A stretch of 64,000 nt of DNA. It comes from Acidobacteriota bacterium (GTDB taxonomy: Bacteria; Acidobacteriota; Vicinamibacteria; Vicinamibacterales; CAVVIG01). Positions 7,841 through 17,078 of this stretch are shown here, in pieces. Position numbers and translations under genes: made by a program. The notes beneath the pieces were generated by a model, which did not search any database, was not told where the DNA came from, and saw nothing but the letters and a program-made list of their open reading frames with translations. Numbering within the stretch: the first letter of the stretch is position 1; the number at the start of each line of letters is the position of its first letter. The stretch lies in NCBI GenBank assembly GCA_016195265.1, contig JACPZW010000005.1:1-64000 (forward strand), read 5' to 3'.

Positions 7841-10272
7841 GCACGGAGCGCGCTGACCGGCGTGATCCTGGCGGCGCGGCGTGCTGGAATCAGACACGCG
7901 GCGATGGCGATCACCCCGAGAATGCCCACCGCCGCCGCGAAGGTCAACGGATCGATCGCGGCCGTTTCGTAAAGAAGCGTCGTGAGCGTTCGGCTGAGCG
8001 CAAGCGCGAGCATGACTCCCAGGGACAGGCCAACGGCCGCGAGGCGAAGACCGCTGGCAATGACCATTCTCAAGACGTCGCCGGTGCCGGCGCCGAGGGC
8101 GAGCCGCACGCCGATTTCCGCGGTGCGCTGGCTGACGGCATACGACATCACGCCGTAGATCCCAAGCGCCGCCAGCAGCAGCGCGAGGCCCGCGAACGCC
8201 GACAGCAGCATCGAGCTGAACCGCGATTGCGCCAGCGTCCTCGACACCCACTGGTCCATCGTCCGGACGTCGGCCAGCGGCTGATCCTTGTCCAGCGCGT
8301 GAATCTCGCGCTCGACGAGCGGGGCAAACCCGGCCGGATCGGACGCCGTCCGGATCGTGAGCGTCATCGCGCCGTAGGCGAGCTGCGGGGGCGGCCAGTA
8401 CGTCATCGGTCGCGTTTCGGTCGCGAGATCGACGACCTTCATGTCGCCGACAACGCCGATGATCTCCGTCGGGACGATGGGGTCGTTCATCGCAATCGTC
8501 AGGCGCTGGCCGGTCGGATCTTGCCCGGGAAAATACTTGCGCGCGAGCGTGTCGTTGATCACGACGACGTTGCGCCTCTCGCGCATCTCGGGCTCCGAGA
8601 AGAGGCGGCCGCGCAGCAGGGGCACGCGCATCGAACGGAAGTAACCGGTGTCGCAGACGCGCACGTCCGTGACAGGGCCCTGGCCCGCGGCCGGCGCGGG
8701 TTGTCCGACGATCGTGAATCCCGTGCCGGCGCCGAGGCCCGCGAGCGGCAGGAAACTGATCGCGCCGGCGCTCTCGACGCCCGACAACTCGGCGACGCGA
8801 GCCACGGCCTGACGGAAGAAGTCCAGCCGGCTGGCGTCGGTCGAGTACTTCGAGATCGGCACGGTCACGCGCGCCGTCAAGACGTTGCGCGAGTCGAAAC
8901 CGGGATTGACGCCGCTGAGCGCGGCGAAGCTGCGCAGGAGCAGTCCGGCGCCGACCAGCAGCACGACGGCGAGCGCGATCTCCGAGACGACGAACAACTG
9001 GCGCATGCGGCGGTGGTGGACGCCGCTGCCCGCGCCACGCGCGCCGTCCTTCAGCGCTTGTGGCGTGCCGGCGCGGGCGATCTCATAGGCCGGCGCGAGG
9101 CCGCATATCACGGAGGTCGCCAGGGAAACGAACGCCGTGAACGCCAGCACGGGATAGCTGAGCCGCACGTGGCCGAGGCTGCCGAGGTCCACCGGACTGA
9201 ACGCCGCCAACCCGGCGAGGCTCCACTGCGCGACCAGCAATCCGAGCGCGCCTCCGCTGATGCCGAGGACGAGGCTTTCTGTGAGCAGCTGACGAATCAT
9301 GCGCGCGCGCGACGCGCCGAGCGCGCTGCGAATCGCCATCTCGCGGCGCCGCACGGCGCCGTGGGCGAGGAGCAGATTGGCGACGTTCGCGCAGGCGATG
9401 AGCAGCACGAAGGCGACCGCGCCCGACAGCACCAGCAGCGCGGGCCGGAGCTCGCCGGACAGCTCGCGGTGCATCGGAACCAGCAGCGCCCCCCAGCCGG
9501 TATCGAATTGGGGGAACTCTGTCGCAAGCCCGGTCTCGATCGCGTTCATCTGCGCCTGCGCCTCACTCAGCGAGACGGTGGGCTTCAGCCGTGCGATCGC
9601 GCTCATGTAGCGGCCGCGAGGCTGTCGCTGTGCTTCGGTGAACGCGAACGGCACCCAGAGGTCAGCCGGCTTGCCGACCAGCGAACCGTTCTTGAGCACG
9701 AGGCGGACGTCGCGCGGCATGACGCCGATGATCGTGACGGGCCGGCCGTTGATCTGAACGGCGCGTCCGACGATGGCAGGGTCGCCGCCGAATCGCCGCC
9801 GCCACAGGTCGAAGGTGAGGACGGCGAGTGCGTCTCGCCCGTCGGGCCCCTCGTCCGCGGCAAAGGTCCGGCCGATCAGCGGCGCGACGCCGAGCGTCGA
9901 GAAGAAGCCGGGCTCGACCGCCATCGCGATCAGTTCTTCCGGCGCGCCCCCGCCGGTCAGATTGACGCGGTCGTCGTAGATTCCAGCCATCTGGTCGAAC
10001 GCGGTCGCGCGCTCGCGCCAGCGGATGAAATTCGCGGGGCCAATCGTGTTCGGCCGGCCCGGACGCCGCGCGTTCGTTTCCCACAGCACGACGAGGCGAT
10101 CCGGATCGTGAAACGGCAGCCGTTCGATCAACGCGGCGTTGACCAGCGTGAAGATCGCCGTGTTCGCGCCGATGCCGAGCGCCAGCGCGAGGATCGCGAC
10201 GGACGTGAAGCCGGGCGAGCGCAGGCTCGTGCGCAGCGCGTAGCGGATGTCCTGAAACAGCGAATCCACCAT
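7834..10272 (-). CDS. Duplicated MacB-like ABC permease (ADOP type)
   Basis: The 812-residue inner-membrane protein has the duplicated MacB/FtsX arrangement. There is an N-terminal helix in SVAILALALGIGANTAIF, a periplasmic core domain, three helices ending near residue 420, then a second core domain and a final FtsX block (about 690-800; GVMSYAVSQRTAEIGVRLALGA). This fused pair of permease units without its own ATPase is abundant in Acidobacteria. The start at 10272 (MVDSLFQDIRYAL) is the family's usual beginning. No ABC ATPase is adjacent. A small membrane protein lies immediately upstream. Confidence 0.9.
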   Translation of the reverse strand: MVDSLFQDIRYALRTSLRSPGFTSVAILALALGIGANTAIFTLVNAALIERLPFHDPDRLVVLWETNARRPGRPNTIGPANFIRWRERATAFDQMAGIYDDRVNLTGGGAPEELIAMAVEPGFFSTLGVAPLIGRTFAADEGPDGRDALAVLTFDLWRRRFGGDPAIVGRAVQINGRPVTIIGVMPRDVRLVLKNGSLVGKPADLWVPFAFTEAQRQPRGRYMSAIARLKPTVSLSEAQAQMNAIETGLATEFPQFDTGWGALLVPMHRELSGELRPALLVLSGAVAFVLLIACANVANLLLAHGAVRRREMAIRSALGASRARMIRQLLTESLVLGISGGALGLLVAQWSLAGLAAFSPVDLGSLGHVRLSYPVLAFTAFVSLATSVICGLAPAYEIARAGTPQALKDGARGAGSGVHHRRMRQLFVVSEIALAVVLLVGAGLLLRSFAALSGVNPGFDSRNVLTARVTVPISKYSTDASRLDFFRQAVARVAELSGVESAGAISFLPLAGLGAGTGFTIVGQPAPAAGQGPVTDVRVCDTGYFRSMRVPLLRGRLFSEPEMRERRNVVVINDTLARKYFPGQDPTGQRLTIAMNDPIVPTEIIGVVGDMKVVDLATETRPMTYWPPPQLAYGAMTLTIRTASDPAGFAPLVEREIHALDKDQPLADVRTMDQWVSRTLAQSRFSSMLLSAFAGLALLLAALGIYGVMSYAVSQRTAEIGVRLALGAGTGDVLRMVIASGLRLAAVGLSLGVMLALALSRTLTTLLYETAAIDPLTFAAAVGILGVIAIAACLIPARRAARITPVSALRAQ

Positions 10273-10277
10273 GACCG

Positions 10278-10556
10278 TTAGATCGTCCCAGCGGGGCGCA
10301 GGGTTGATGGGTCCGGCGGAGCGACGGCGGACCATCCGAGATGGAGGTGCAGCGATCCGAGCCGGACGTCCACATCGAGCCCGAGCGCGCGCGTCCGGGC
10401 CTCGGCCACCGAAACCGGATCCATTTGCAGGAACACCGGCCGGATGTCGATCGTGAACAGGCTGTGGGCCGGCGCCGTGAGGCCGACGGCGAGCGCCGCC
10501 GTGCAGAGCACCGTCGCGACCAGCACCATCCGCATCAGTCGTCGTCGCAGATCCAC
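10278..10556 (-). CDS. Small exported or membrane protein upstream of the permease
   Basis: The 92-residue protein has one hydrophobic segment (about 9-30; MVLVATVLCTAALAVGLTAP), which is either a signal peptide or a membrane anchor, and an unrecognised C-terminal half rich in His-Leu (SLHLHLGW). It ends five bases before the permease start on the same strand, so the two are probably one operon. I do not recognise a family. Confidence 0.6.
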   Translation of the reverse strand: MDLRRRLMRMVLVATVLCTAALAVGLTAPAHSLFTIDIRPVFLQMDPVSVAEARTRALGLDVDVRLGSLHLHLGWSAVAPPDPSTLRPAGTI

Positions 10557-10702
10557 GAGGGACGCAAGGCCAACTTCATGCCAGTTCCTGTGTGCGCGGT
10601 GCGCGCGGATTCAGGAACAAACGCGATATGTCGTCGTGATTCGCCGGGCATGATGTCCGCTTGTGGGACGGCCGCGTTCGGAACCGAAGAGCCCGCAGGC
10701 CT

Positions 10703-11149
10703 TTACTGGCCGTCGCGGAGACCGGGACGGACCTGGATCTGAACGCTGGCCACGCCGACAGACTTGTCCCGCCGCTTGAGGTGGAAGTTCACGCGGTAAT
10801 TGCCGGGGCGGAAGACGTGTTCGACCGTGAAGCGCCGTTTGATCTCGGACTTGCCCGGCTCATAGGGCGCGCAATCTGTGGTCGACTCCGACTGGGTACC
10901 GTCGCCCCATTCCCAAGCCACGGTCGGGCAGTAGAACTCCTCGAAGTCGTTGGCGCCACCCACGAGCTCCGCAGTCAGCACCACTCGAGACGGCGCGATA
11001 CTGACGACCGGCTGCGCCTTCAACGTCAGCTTCGGGCGCTTGGCGTCGGGGTTGTCCTTTGGATCCTTGTCGGCCTTCTGAGATCCATCCGCGAGCGCCG
11101 TCGTGCCGGCGAGCAGGACTACGGCGAGGGTCGCGACACACGACTTCAT
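10703..11149 (-). CDS. Exported PKD-like domain protein
   Basis: The 148-residue protein has a signal peptide (MKSCVATLAVVLLAGTTALA). The mature part carries a beta-sandwich pattern with AWEWGDGTQSES and VEHVFRPGNYRV, the WxWGDG and HxFxxxGxY signatures of PKD domains. A role in cell-surface binding is plausible but not shown. The ATG at 11149 is preferred because GAGG lies about nine bases upstream; an ATG at 11158 is the alternative. It is divergent from the aminopeptidase. Confidence 0.75.
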   Translation of the reverse strand: MKSCVATLAVVLLAGTTALADGSQKADKDPKDNPDAKRPKLTLKAQPVVSIAPSRVVLTAELVGGANDFEEFYCPTVAWEWGDGTQSESTTDCAPYEPGKSEIKRRFTVEHVFRPGNYRVNFHLKRRDKSVGVASVQIQVRPGLRDGQ

Positions 11150-11223
11150 GACCTTCATCCTCGGGTGGCAGGAGTTGCATGAAATTGTACCGCCCCGGGT
11201 GGGCACCAGCAAGCGCCATCAGC

Positions 11224-11229
11224 GATAAT
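11224..11229 (+). promoter_or_regulatory. -10 box GATAAT, leaderless placement
   Basis: GATAAT ends six bases before the ATG of the aminopeptidase at 11236, so the predicted transcription start coincides with the start codon. Confidence 0.5.
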
Positions 11230-11235
11230 ATCCAG

Positions 11236-12756
11236 ATGCCCCCAGCCGTGAAGAATCAGCCCATTGTGTGCGTCGGCGGCCCGTTGTCCGGAATCGAGAC
11301 GGACCTGCTGGTCGTGCCGTGGTTTGAGGACGACGCACCCGCCGGCGGACCCGGGGCTCCCGGAGGACCGGGCATCGATGCAGCGAGTGGCGGCGAGGTC
11401 AGTCGCGCCCTGGCGTCGGGGGAGTTTCAGGCGAAAGCGTACGAGTGGTTTCTCACGCCGGTCGTGGATCGTCAGTGGCGCGCGCGCCGTATTGCCGTGA
11501 TCGGGGCAGGACGGCGCGCGGACTGCGGCAGCGACCTGCTACGCAAGCTTGCGGTCTCGGCCGGCATTACGGTCCGCCAGCGCCATATCAACCACGCGGC
11601 CTTCTCAGTGCGAGGCGAAGGGGCGGCCGCCGACCTGGCGCAGGCCGCCGCCGAGGGCCTTACGCTCGCGGAATTCAGCGCGGGCGCCTACAAGACCGGT
11701 GAGCCGGCGCCCGAGGCGGCGCCCGACTGGACGCTGGCGATGCTCGACCGTGCGGGTGATGCAGTGACGGCAGCCGTCGCGCGCGGACGCACGCTGGGCG
11801 AGTGCAGCAACCTCGCCCGCGATCTCGCGAACGAACCGGGCAACACGCTGACGCCGCGGGAATTCGCGAGGCGCGCGTCGGCGCTCGCGAGGGAGGCCGG
11901 CGTCGGCGTCGAGATTCTCGACGAGACGCAGATCGAGAAGCTCGGCATGGGCCTGCTGCTCGGCGTCGCGCGCGGAAGCAGCGAGCCGCCGCGCTTGATC
12001 GTTTTCCGTCACGATCCGCCCGGCGCGCCGAAAACGCCGGTGCTGGGCCTCGTCGGCAAGGGCATCACGTTCGACACCGGGGGCATCTCGATCAAGCCGG
12101 CCGACGGTATGGAGCGGATGAAGGACGATATGGCGGGCGGCGCGGCCGTGGCGTGCGCGATGCGGGCGATTGCGCTGCTTGGCGCGCCGATCCGCGTGAT
12201 CGGGGTCGTGCCGACGACCGAGAACATGCCTGGCGGCCGCGCGATCAAACCCGGTGACATTCTGAAGAGCGCGGAGGGCAAGACGGTTGAGGTCATCAAC
12301 ACCGACGCCGAAGGACGGCTGATTCTCGGCGACGGGCTGTGGTACGCGCGCCGGCTGGGCGCGACGCACCTGGTCGACGTCGCGACGCTGACGGGCGCGT
12401 GCGTCGTGGCGCTCGGCAGGATCGCGAGCGGACTCTTCGGCACGCCGGACTCCTTTGTGCAGTGCGTCCGTGCGGTCGCCGATCGTGCCGGCGACCGCGT
12501 CTGGCCGATGCCGCTCTTCGAGGAGTACCGCGATCAGCTCAGGAGCGACATCGCCGACATGATGAACACGGGCGGCCGTCCAGCAGGCTCGATCACCGCC
12601 GCGATGTTTTTGAAGGAGTTCAGCGGCGGCCTCCCGTGGGTCCACATGGACATCGCCGGCACCGCGTGGGCCGAGGAGGCCCGGCCGTATTTGCCGAAAG
12701 GGCCGAGCGGCGTGGCAGTGCGGACGCTCGCGCAGCTCGCCTTCGAACGATTTTGA
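11236..12756 (+). CDS. pepA: Leucyl aminopeptidase (M17, PepA-like)
   Basis: The 506-residue cytosolic exopeptidase removes N-terminal residues. The N-terminal macro-like domain spans about 1-180 and the catalytic domain about 190-506. The two-metal site is seen as GKGITFDTGGISIKP and MKDDMAGGAAV near residues 273-305 and as the family signature NTDAEGRL near 355. The start at 11236 is chosen over 11179 because the earlier codons are not conserved in type and a -10 box sits just upstream of 11236. The stop TGA overlaps a TTG start of a small membrane protein. Confidence 0.95.
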   Translation: MPPAVKNQPIVCVGGPLSGIETDLLVVPWFEDDAPAGGPGAPGGPGIDAASGGEVSRALASGEFQAKAYEWFLTPVVDRQWRARRIAVIGAGRRADCGSDLLRKLAVSAGITVRQRHINHAAFSVRGEGAAADLAQAAAEGLTLAEFSAGAYKTGEPAPEAAPDWTLAMLDRAGDAVTAAVARGRTLGECSNLARDLANEPGNTLTPREFARRASALAREAGVGVEILDETQIEKLGMGLLLGVARGSSEPPRLIVFRHDPPGAPKTPVLGLVGKGITFDTGGISIKPADGMERMKDDMAGGAAVACAMRAIALLGAPIRVIGVVPTTENMPGGRAIKPGDILKSAEGKTVEVINTDAEGRLILGDGLWYARRLGATHLVDVATLTGACVVALGRIASGLFGTPDSFVQCVRAVADRAGDRVWPMPLFEEYRDQLRSDIADMMNTGGRPAGSITAAMFLKEFSGGLPWVHMDIAGTAWAEEARPYLPKGPSGVAVRTLAQLAFERF

Positions 12757-12932
12757 GCCTGCAGCAGACCGCGTCGCCCATCATCGTCAAGATCGTCCAG
12801 CCGGCCGAGAAGGGGCTCGCCGAGATCCTGCTGGGCTCGCTCGGGCTGACGGGCGTGATCGCGCTGGGCGCCGTCCTGCTGGGCGTCGTACTCGCGGGCC
12901 TGATGTACTGGATGCGATCGAGGTCCGCCTGA
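12753..12932 (+). CDS. 59-residue single-span membrane protein
   Basis: From the TTG at 12753, overlapping the pepA stop, there is an open frame of 59 codons. A short N-terminal part (IVKIVQPAEKGLAEI) is followed by one clear transmembrane helix (GVIALGAVLLGVVLAGLMYW) and a basic tail. Overlap with the previous stop suggests translational coupling. The stop TGA lies inside the GTCCGC hairpin element at 12921, so the last residues (RSA) are element-encoded. Function is unknown. Confidence 0.6.
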   Translation: MSLQQTASPIIVKIVQPAEKGLAEILLGSLGLTGVIALGAVLLGVVLAGLMYWMRSRSA

Positions 12933-12984
12933 AAGCGGACACGGCGAATCTGCGAATGAGCCGCGTCCGGCTGGGCCGGACCTA
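12921..12984. repeat. Paired GTCCG hairpins between two convergent stop codons
   Basis: Two perfect hairpins, GTCCGC-CTGAAA-GCGGAC (from 12923) and GTCCGGC-TGG-GCCGGAC (from 12965), separate the convergent small membrane gene and the amidase. Both stop codons lie in or at the edge of the hairpins. They could work as a bidirectional terminator. A third copy of the first hairpin is at 51705-51722 inside a gene. Confidence 0.75.
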
Positions 12985-14784
12985 TTGCAGCGCGACGGTC
13001 GAGACGTTCCTCAGCGAGGCCTGATATTTGCGGATGGCGTTGAAGAGCGCCTCGGCAATCCGCTGGCGGTAGACGTTTCCCTTCAACAGCCTCGCTTCCC
13101 CCGGATTGGTCACGAACGAGATTTCGGCCAGGACGCTCGGCATCGCCGCGCCGATCAGCACGACAAACGGCGCCTGCTTCACGCCCAGATCCTTCACGGT
13201 CTTGTTCGCCGGCTTCAGGCGGTCGATCATCGCGTGCTGCACCTGCGTGGCGAAGTCGCGCGACTCGTCGAGCTTGTTGTTGAGCGCGATGGCCTTCAGG
13301 AAGTCCGGCAGCGCGCCCATCGTCTGGCCCGACGCGGCATTCTCGCGCGCGGCGACGGCGGCGGCGGAGAGGTTGTTCGCGAAGTTCAGGAAGTAGGTCT
13401 CGATTCCGCGCGCCTGCGGCGTCGGACTGGCGTTGGCGTGAATCGACAGGAACAGATCGGCGCTCTCGCGGTTCGCGATCGCCGTGCGCTCCGGCAACGG
13501 AATGAAGTCGTCGGTCCGCCGGGTCAGGATGATTTCGGTTCCCGGCGTCTTCGCGAGGAGCTTCTCGAGCCGAAGCGCGACGTCGAGCACCAGTTCCGCT
13601 TCGGTGACGCCTTTGCCCTGCGCGCCGGGATCGTGGCCGCCGTGGCCAGGATCGATCACGATGCGCGACACGCCGAGCCCAAGCTGGCGGGCAATCGACA
13701 CGCCCGGCGTGGCGTTCTTCACGGGGGGTGCGGGCGTCATCGCAGGTGAAGGGCCGGGCGCGGGGGAAATCGACAACCCGTCGGCGTTCCTCGGCGCGGA
13801 CTCTACCGCGGGCGTGTCGGCGCCGGACGCATACGTCTCGGCGATGAGCGCCGCCGCCTGCGGAGTCATGCCGGGCGCCTTGCGCAGCCATGTCGTCAAC
13901 GGCTTCGCCGTTACGGGCGTCGGCCCCGGCGGGCGACGCGCGACCGCCGGGGCCGGTGGCGCGGCCGCCGTGGTTCGCGTGGCCGTCGCTCTGGGCGCGG
14001 CGGCGGTCGGCTTGGGTGTGGCGGCCGCCGTCGTCGTGCCGGCCCGCACGCAATCGATCACCAGGCGGTACGGATCGTAGAGCGGGTAGACGCTGTAGCT
14101 GGCGACGCCCTCGGCGTCGAGCACGATCCGCGTCGTGTTATTGGGATGCCGCCCGACCCGCAGCTGCCGGACCAGATCGGCGTCGCTCTCGAAGCGGCGG
14201 GTCTGATCGACCAGCGACGGCGCGGCGCGTGTGCCGGGGAGGTCGACGAAGACGCGCGCGGGATCGCCGATGCGCTCGTCGTGAAAGGCGACCTCGCCGT
14301 CCAGCTCGACGGTGATCCGCACCACTTCGGGCAGGACGGTGCGCCGGATCTCCTTGATCGTCCGCACGTGCTCGGTCCCGGCCGTCTCCATGCCGATGCG
14401 GGCGAGCTGCTCCGGCACCTGCTTGACGAGCTTGCTCGTGGGGTACGAGGCGGTCAGCCTCCGCAGCAGGCGCACGCCGCTGTCGCGATCCGGCGCCTGT
14501 CCGAACCGCGCGAACGCATCGAGCGCGAGGCATCCCGCCTGCCACAACGCATCGTCGCTGTAGCCGCTCGTCGGATACGCCTTGACGATCGCCTCATACG
14601 CGGCGACGACCGCGCGAACGTCCTGCAGCGTGGCGGGCGCGGCCCTGGGCGAGGCGAGCACCACGCGCACCGTCTGCTCGCGCGTGAGCGCGTCGGTGTA
14701 CATCGACTGAGCCGACTTGGAAGGCTTCACCTGTCCGGGGACCAGCATCGCCGCGACGACGATCGCGCTCGAGAAGAAGCTCAT
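12982..14784 (-). CDS. N-acetylmuramoyl-L-alanine amidase with AMIN domain
   Basis: The 600-residue periplasmic cell-wall hydrolase splits septal peptidoglycan between muramic acid and the stem peptide. A signal peptide occupies residues 1-16. A TPR-like helical part spans about 25-135, an AMIN domain about 148-246, and an Ala/Pro/Thr-rich linker about 250-350. Amidase_3 spans about 372-595, with zinc ligands in DPGHGGHDPG (His381), GVTEAEL (Glu395) and SIHANA, and the catalytic Glu in LAEISFVTN. Its start overlaps the end of the ftsK-like gene by four bases (ATGA); both act in division. Confidence 0.93.
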   Translation of the reverse strand: MSFFSSAIVVAAMLVPGQVKPSKSAQSMYTDALTREQTVRVVLASPRAAPATLQDVRAVVAAYEAIVKAYPTSGYSDDALWQAGCLALDAFARFGQAPDRDSGVRLLRRLTASYPTSKLVKQVPEQLARIGMETAGTEHVRTIKEIRRTVLPEVVRITVELDGEVAFHDERIGDPARVFVDLPGTRAAPSLVDQTRRFESDADLVRQLRVGRHPNNTTRIVLDAEGVASYSVYPLYDPYRLVIDCVRAGTTTAAATPKPTAAAPRATATRTTAAAPPAPAVARRPPGPTPVTAKPLTTWLRKAPGMTPQAAALIAETYASGADTPAVESAPRNADGLSISPAPGPSPAMTPAPPVKNATPGVSIARQLGLGVSRIVIDPGHGGHDPGAQGKGVTEAELVLDVALRLEKLLAKTPGTEIILTRRTDDFIPLPERTAIANRESADLFLSIHANASPTPQARGIETYFLNFANNLSAAAVAARENAASGQTMGALPDFLKAIALNNKLDESRDFATQVQHAMIDRLKPANKTVKDLGVKQAPFVVLIGAAMPSVLAEISFVTNPGEARLLKGNVYRQRIAEALFNAIRKYQASLRNVSTVALQ

Positions 14785-17075
14785 CGGAGTTGGGCGTCCA
14801 CCTCGTCGAAGTAGTTCTTGTCCACGAGGACCTCGCGCGGCTTGCCGCCGCTGGCCGCCGAGACGAGGCCTTCCATCTCCATCATGTCCACGAGCCGCGC
14901 GGCCCGGCTGAAGCCGATGCGCAGCCGGCGCTGCAGGTACGAAATCGACGGCTGGCCGCTGCTGACGATGATGCGGGCGGCCTCGTCGTAGAGGTCGTCC
15001 TTCTCCATGTCGATGCCGTCGGCCGCCGTCTTCTCCTCGGCCGTGATCGTCTCGTCGTAGGTCGGCTTGCCCTGCTTGCGGAGGAAGCTCGCCAGGCGGG
15101 CGCTCTCCTGTTCGGAGATGTACGGGCCGTGCAGCCGGAGGAAGCGCGAGGACGCCGGCGGCAGGAAGAGCATGTCGCCCTTGCCGAGGAGCTGCTCCGC
15201 GCCGTTGCCGTCGAGAATCGTGCGCGAATCGATCTTCGACGCGACGCGGAACGCGATGCGCGCGGGAAGATTCGCCTTGATCAAGCCCGTGATGACGTCG
15301 ACCGAGGGCCGCTGCGTCGCGAGGATCAAGTGAATGCCTACCGCGCGCGCCATCTGCGCGAGCCTGGCGATCGATTCTTCGACTTCATTGCTAGCAACCA
15401 TCATCAGGTCGGCCAGCTCGTCGATGACGACGACGATGAAGGGCAGGGGCTTGGGCTCCTGTCCGTCCTGCGGCGTGCGCTTCTCGGTGATCGCCTGGCG
15501 CACGTTGCGGTTGTACTGCTCGATATTCCGCACGCCTTCGGCCGCCAGCGTCTTGTAGCGCTCCTCCATCTCGCGCACGGCCCAGCGCAGCGCGTTGGCG
15601 GCCTGCTTCGGGTCCACGACGACCGGCGTCATGAGATGCGGGATGTCCTCGTACATCCCGAGCTCGAGGCGCTTGGGGTCGATCATGATCATCCGGACTT
15701 CGTCCGGCGTGGCGCGATAGAGGATGCTCGTCAGCATGCCGTTGATGCCGACGGACTTTCCGGCGCCGGTCGACCCCGCAATCAGCAGGTGGGGCATCGC
15801 CGCCAGGTCCGCGATGAAGGGCTCGCCGTGGATCGTCTTGCCGAGCGCGATCGTCAGCTTGGAGGTCGAACGCAGGTAGACGTCGGACTCGAGCAGCTCG
15901 CGCAGCGAAATCGGCTCACGCGTGCGATTCGGAATCTGGATGCCGACCGTCGACTTGCCCGGAATGCGATCGATGAGGACCGACTCGGCCTGCATGGCCA
16001 GGCACAAATCGTCCGCGAGCCCGGTCACCTTCGAGTACTTCACGCCGGCGTCGGGCTTGAACTCGAAGGTCGTGACGACGGGGCCGGGATGGATTTGGAC
16101 GCAGTTGCCTTCGACCGCGAACTCGCGGCACTTCTCCTCGAGGAGCCGCGCGCCATCCATCAGTTCGCGCTCGTCGATCTTGCGCTCGACCTTGGTCGCG
16201 TCGAGCAGCGAGACGGGCGGCAGCATGTACTCGCCCTTGCGCCGATCCGCCGCCGACTTGGCGGGCTCGGGATCGGAAAGCGGCAGCGCCGCGGGCATGC
16301 TGACCTTGGGCGGCTTGGGCGGGGCGAACGACTTGGGCCCGCCCGTCAAGGGGGCGGTGGCCGCCGCGGGCGGCGGATCGGCGTCGCGTCTGGGAGCGGG
16401 CCTGACCGCGGTCGCCTCGACCGCCGTTTCCTTCTTCGTGTATTTGGCGATGACCTCTTTGCGCTGCGCCTCGCGCCGGCGCTCCTCGCGCCACGCGTGG
16501 AACGCGTCGATGCCGCGCGCGGCCCCGCCGCGGATGGCTTCGACGATCGCGCCGAAGAAGCGGCCGAAGGAGAACTGCGTCGACATGATGATCGCCAGGA
16601 AGATCAGCGTCAGGATGACGATCAACGCGCCGGTGCGATTGAGATACTCTGACATCGCCCGGGCGAGGAAGTCGCCGGCGTACCCTCCCGCGCGGAACGG
16701 CTTGCCCGCCACCTCGAGCGTTGTGAAGACGAGGCTCAGGAACGCGCTGATGCACGCGAACAGCAGCGTCCCGCCCGTGACTTTCGTGGCCGCCGCGTCG
16801 ACGGTCCGGCACCAGAAGTAATTCCAGCCGACCACCACCATGATCGCGGGGATGAGGTACGACGTGTAGCCGAAGAGCTGGAAGGACAGCTCGGCGAGGA
16901 ACGCGCCGACGCGGCCGGCGAAATTGAGCGGCGTGGCGTGCGCGCCGGTGCTGAAGAACCAGACGGGATCGCTCGGCTCGTAGCTGGCGAGCGAAATCAG
17001 CCAGATGAGCGAGAACGCGAAGAGCGCGACCCCGACGAACTCGCTGACGCGGCGTGAAACGGTCGATCCACTCAC
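14781..17075 (-). CDS. ftsK: DNA translocase FtsK/SpoIIIE
   Basis: The 764-residue motor pumps chromosome ends away from the closing septum. Four to five membrane helices lie within about 15-185. A short linker follows (about 190-290), much shorter than in E. coli. The RecA-like motor carries Walker A GSTGAGKSVGING near 433 and Walker B (VVVIDELADLMM). The C-terminal winged-helix gamma domain covers about the last 65 residues (ISYLQRRLRIGFSRAARLVDMMEMEG) and would read orienting DNA sequences. It is three bases downstream of RNase J and coupled to the amidase. Confidence 0.95.
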   Translation of the reverse strand: MSGSTVSRRVSEFVGVALFAFSLIWLISLASYEPSDPVWFFSTGAHATPLNFAGRVGAFLAELSFQLFGYTSYLIPAIMVVVGWNYFWCRTVDAAATKVTGGTLLFACISAFLSLVFTTLEVAGKPFRAGGYAGDFLARAMSEYLNRTGALIVILTLIFLAIIMSTQFSFGRFFGAIVEAIRGGAARGIDAFHAWREERRREAQRKEVIAKYTKKETAVEATAVRPAPRRDADPPPAAATAPLTGGPKSFAPPKPPKVSMPAALPLSDPEPAKSAADRRKGEYMLPPVSLLDATKVERKIDERELMDGARLLEEKCREFAVEGNCVQIHPGPVVTTFEFKPDAGVKYSKVTGLADDLCLAMQAESVLIDRIPGKSTVGIQIPNRTREPISLRELLESDVYLRSTSKLTIALGKTIHGEPFIADLAAMPHLLIAGSTGAGKSVGINGMLTSILYRATPDEVRMIMIDPKRLELGMYEDIPHLMTPVVVDPKQAANALRWAVREMEERYKTLAAEGVRNIEQYNRNVRQAITEKRTPQDGQEPKPLPFIVVVIDELADLMMVASNEVEESIARLAQMARAVGIHLILATQRPSVDVITGLIKANLPARIAFRVASKIDSRTILDGNGAEQLLGKGDMLFLPPASSRFLRLHGPYISEQESARLASFLRKQGKPTYDETITAEEKTAADGIDMEKDDLYDEAARIIVSSGQPSISYLQRRLRIGFSRAARLVDMMEMEGLVSAASGGKPREVLVDKNYFDEVDAQLR

Positions 17076-17078
17076 GTG

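Noticed and set aside
8227-10281. A 684-codon open frame on the plus strand opposite the permease
   Set aside because: It is rich in Arg, Asp, Glu and His as expected of the antisense of a membrane-protein gene, and has no domain.
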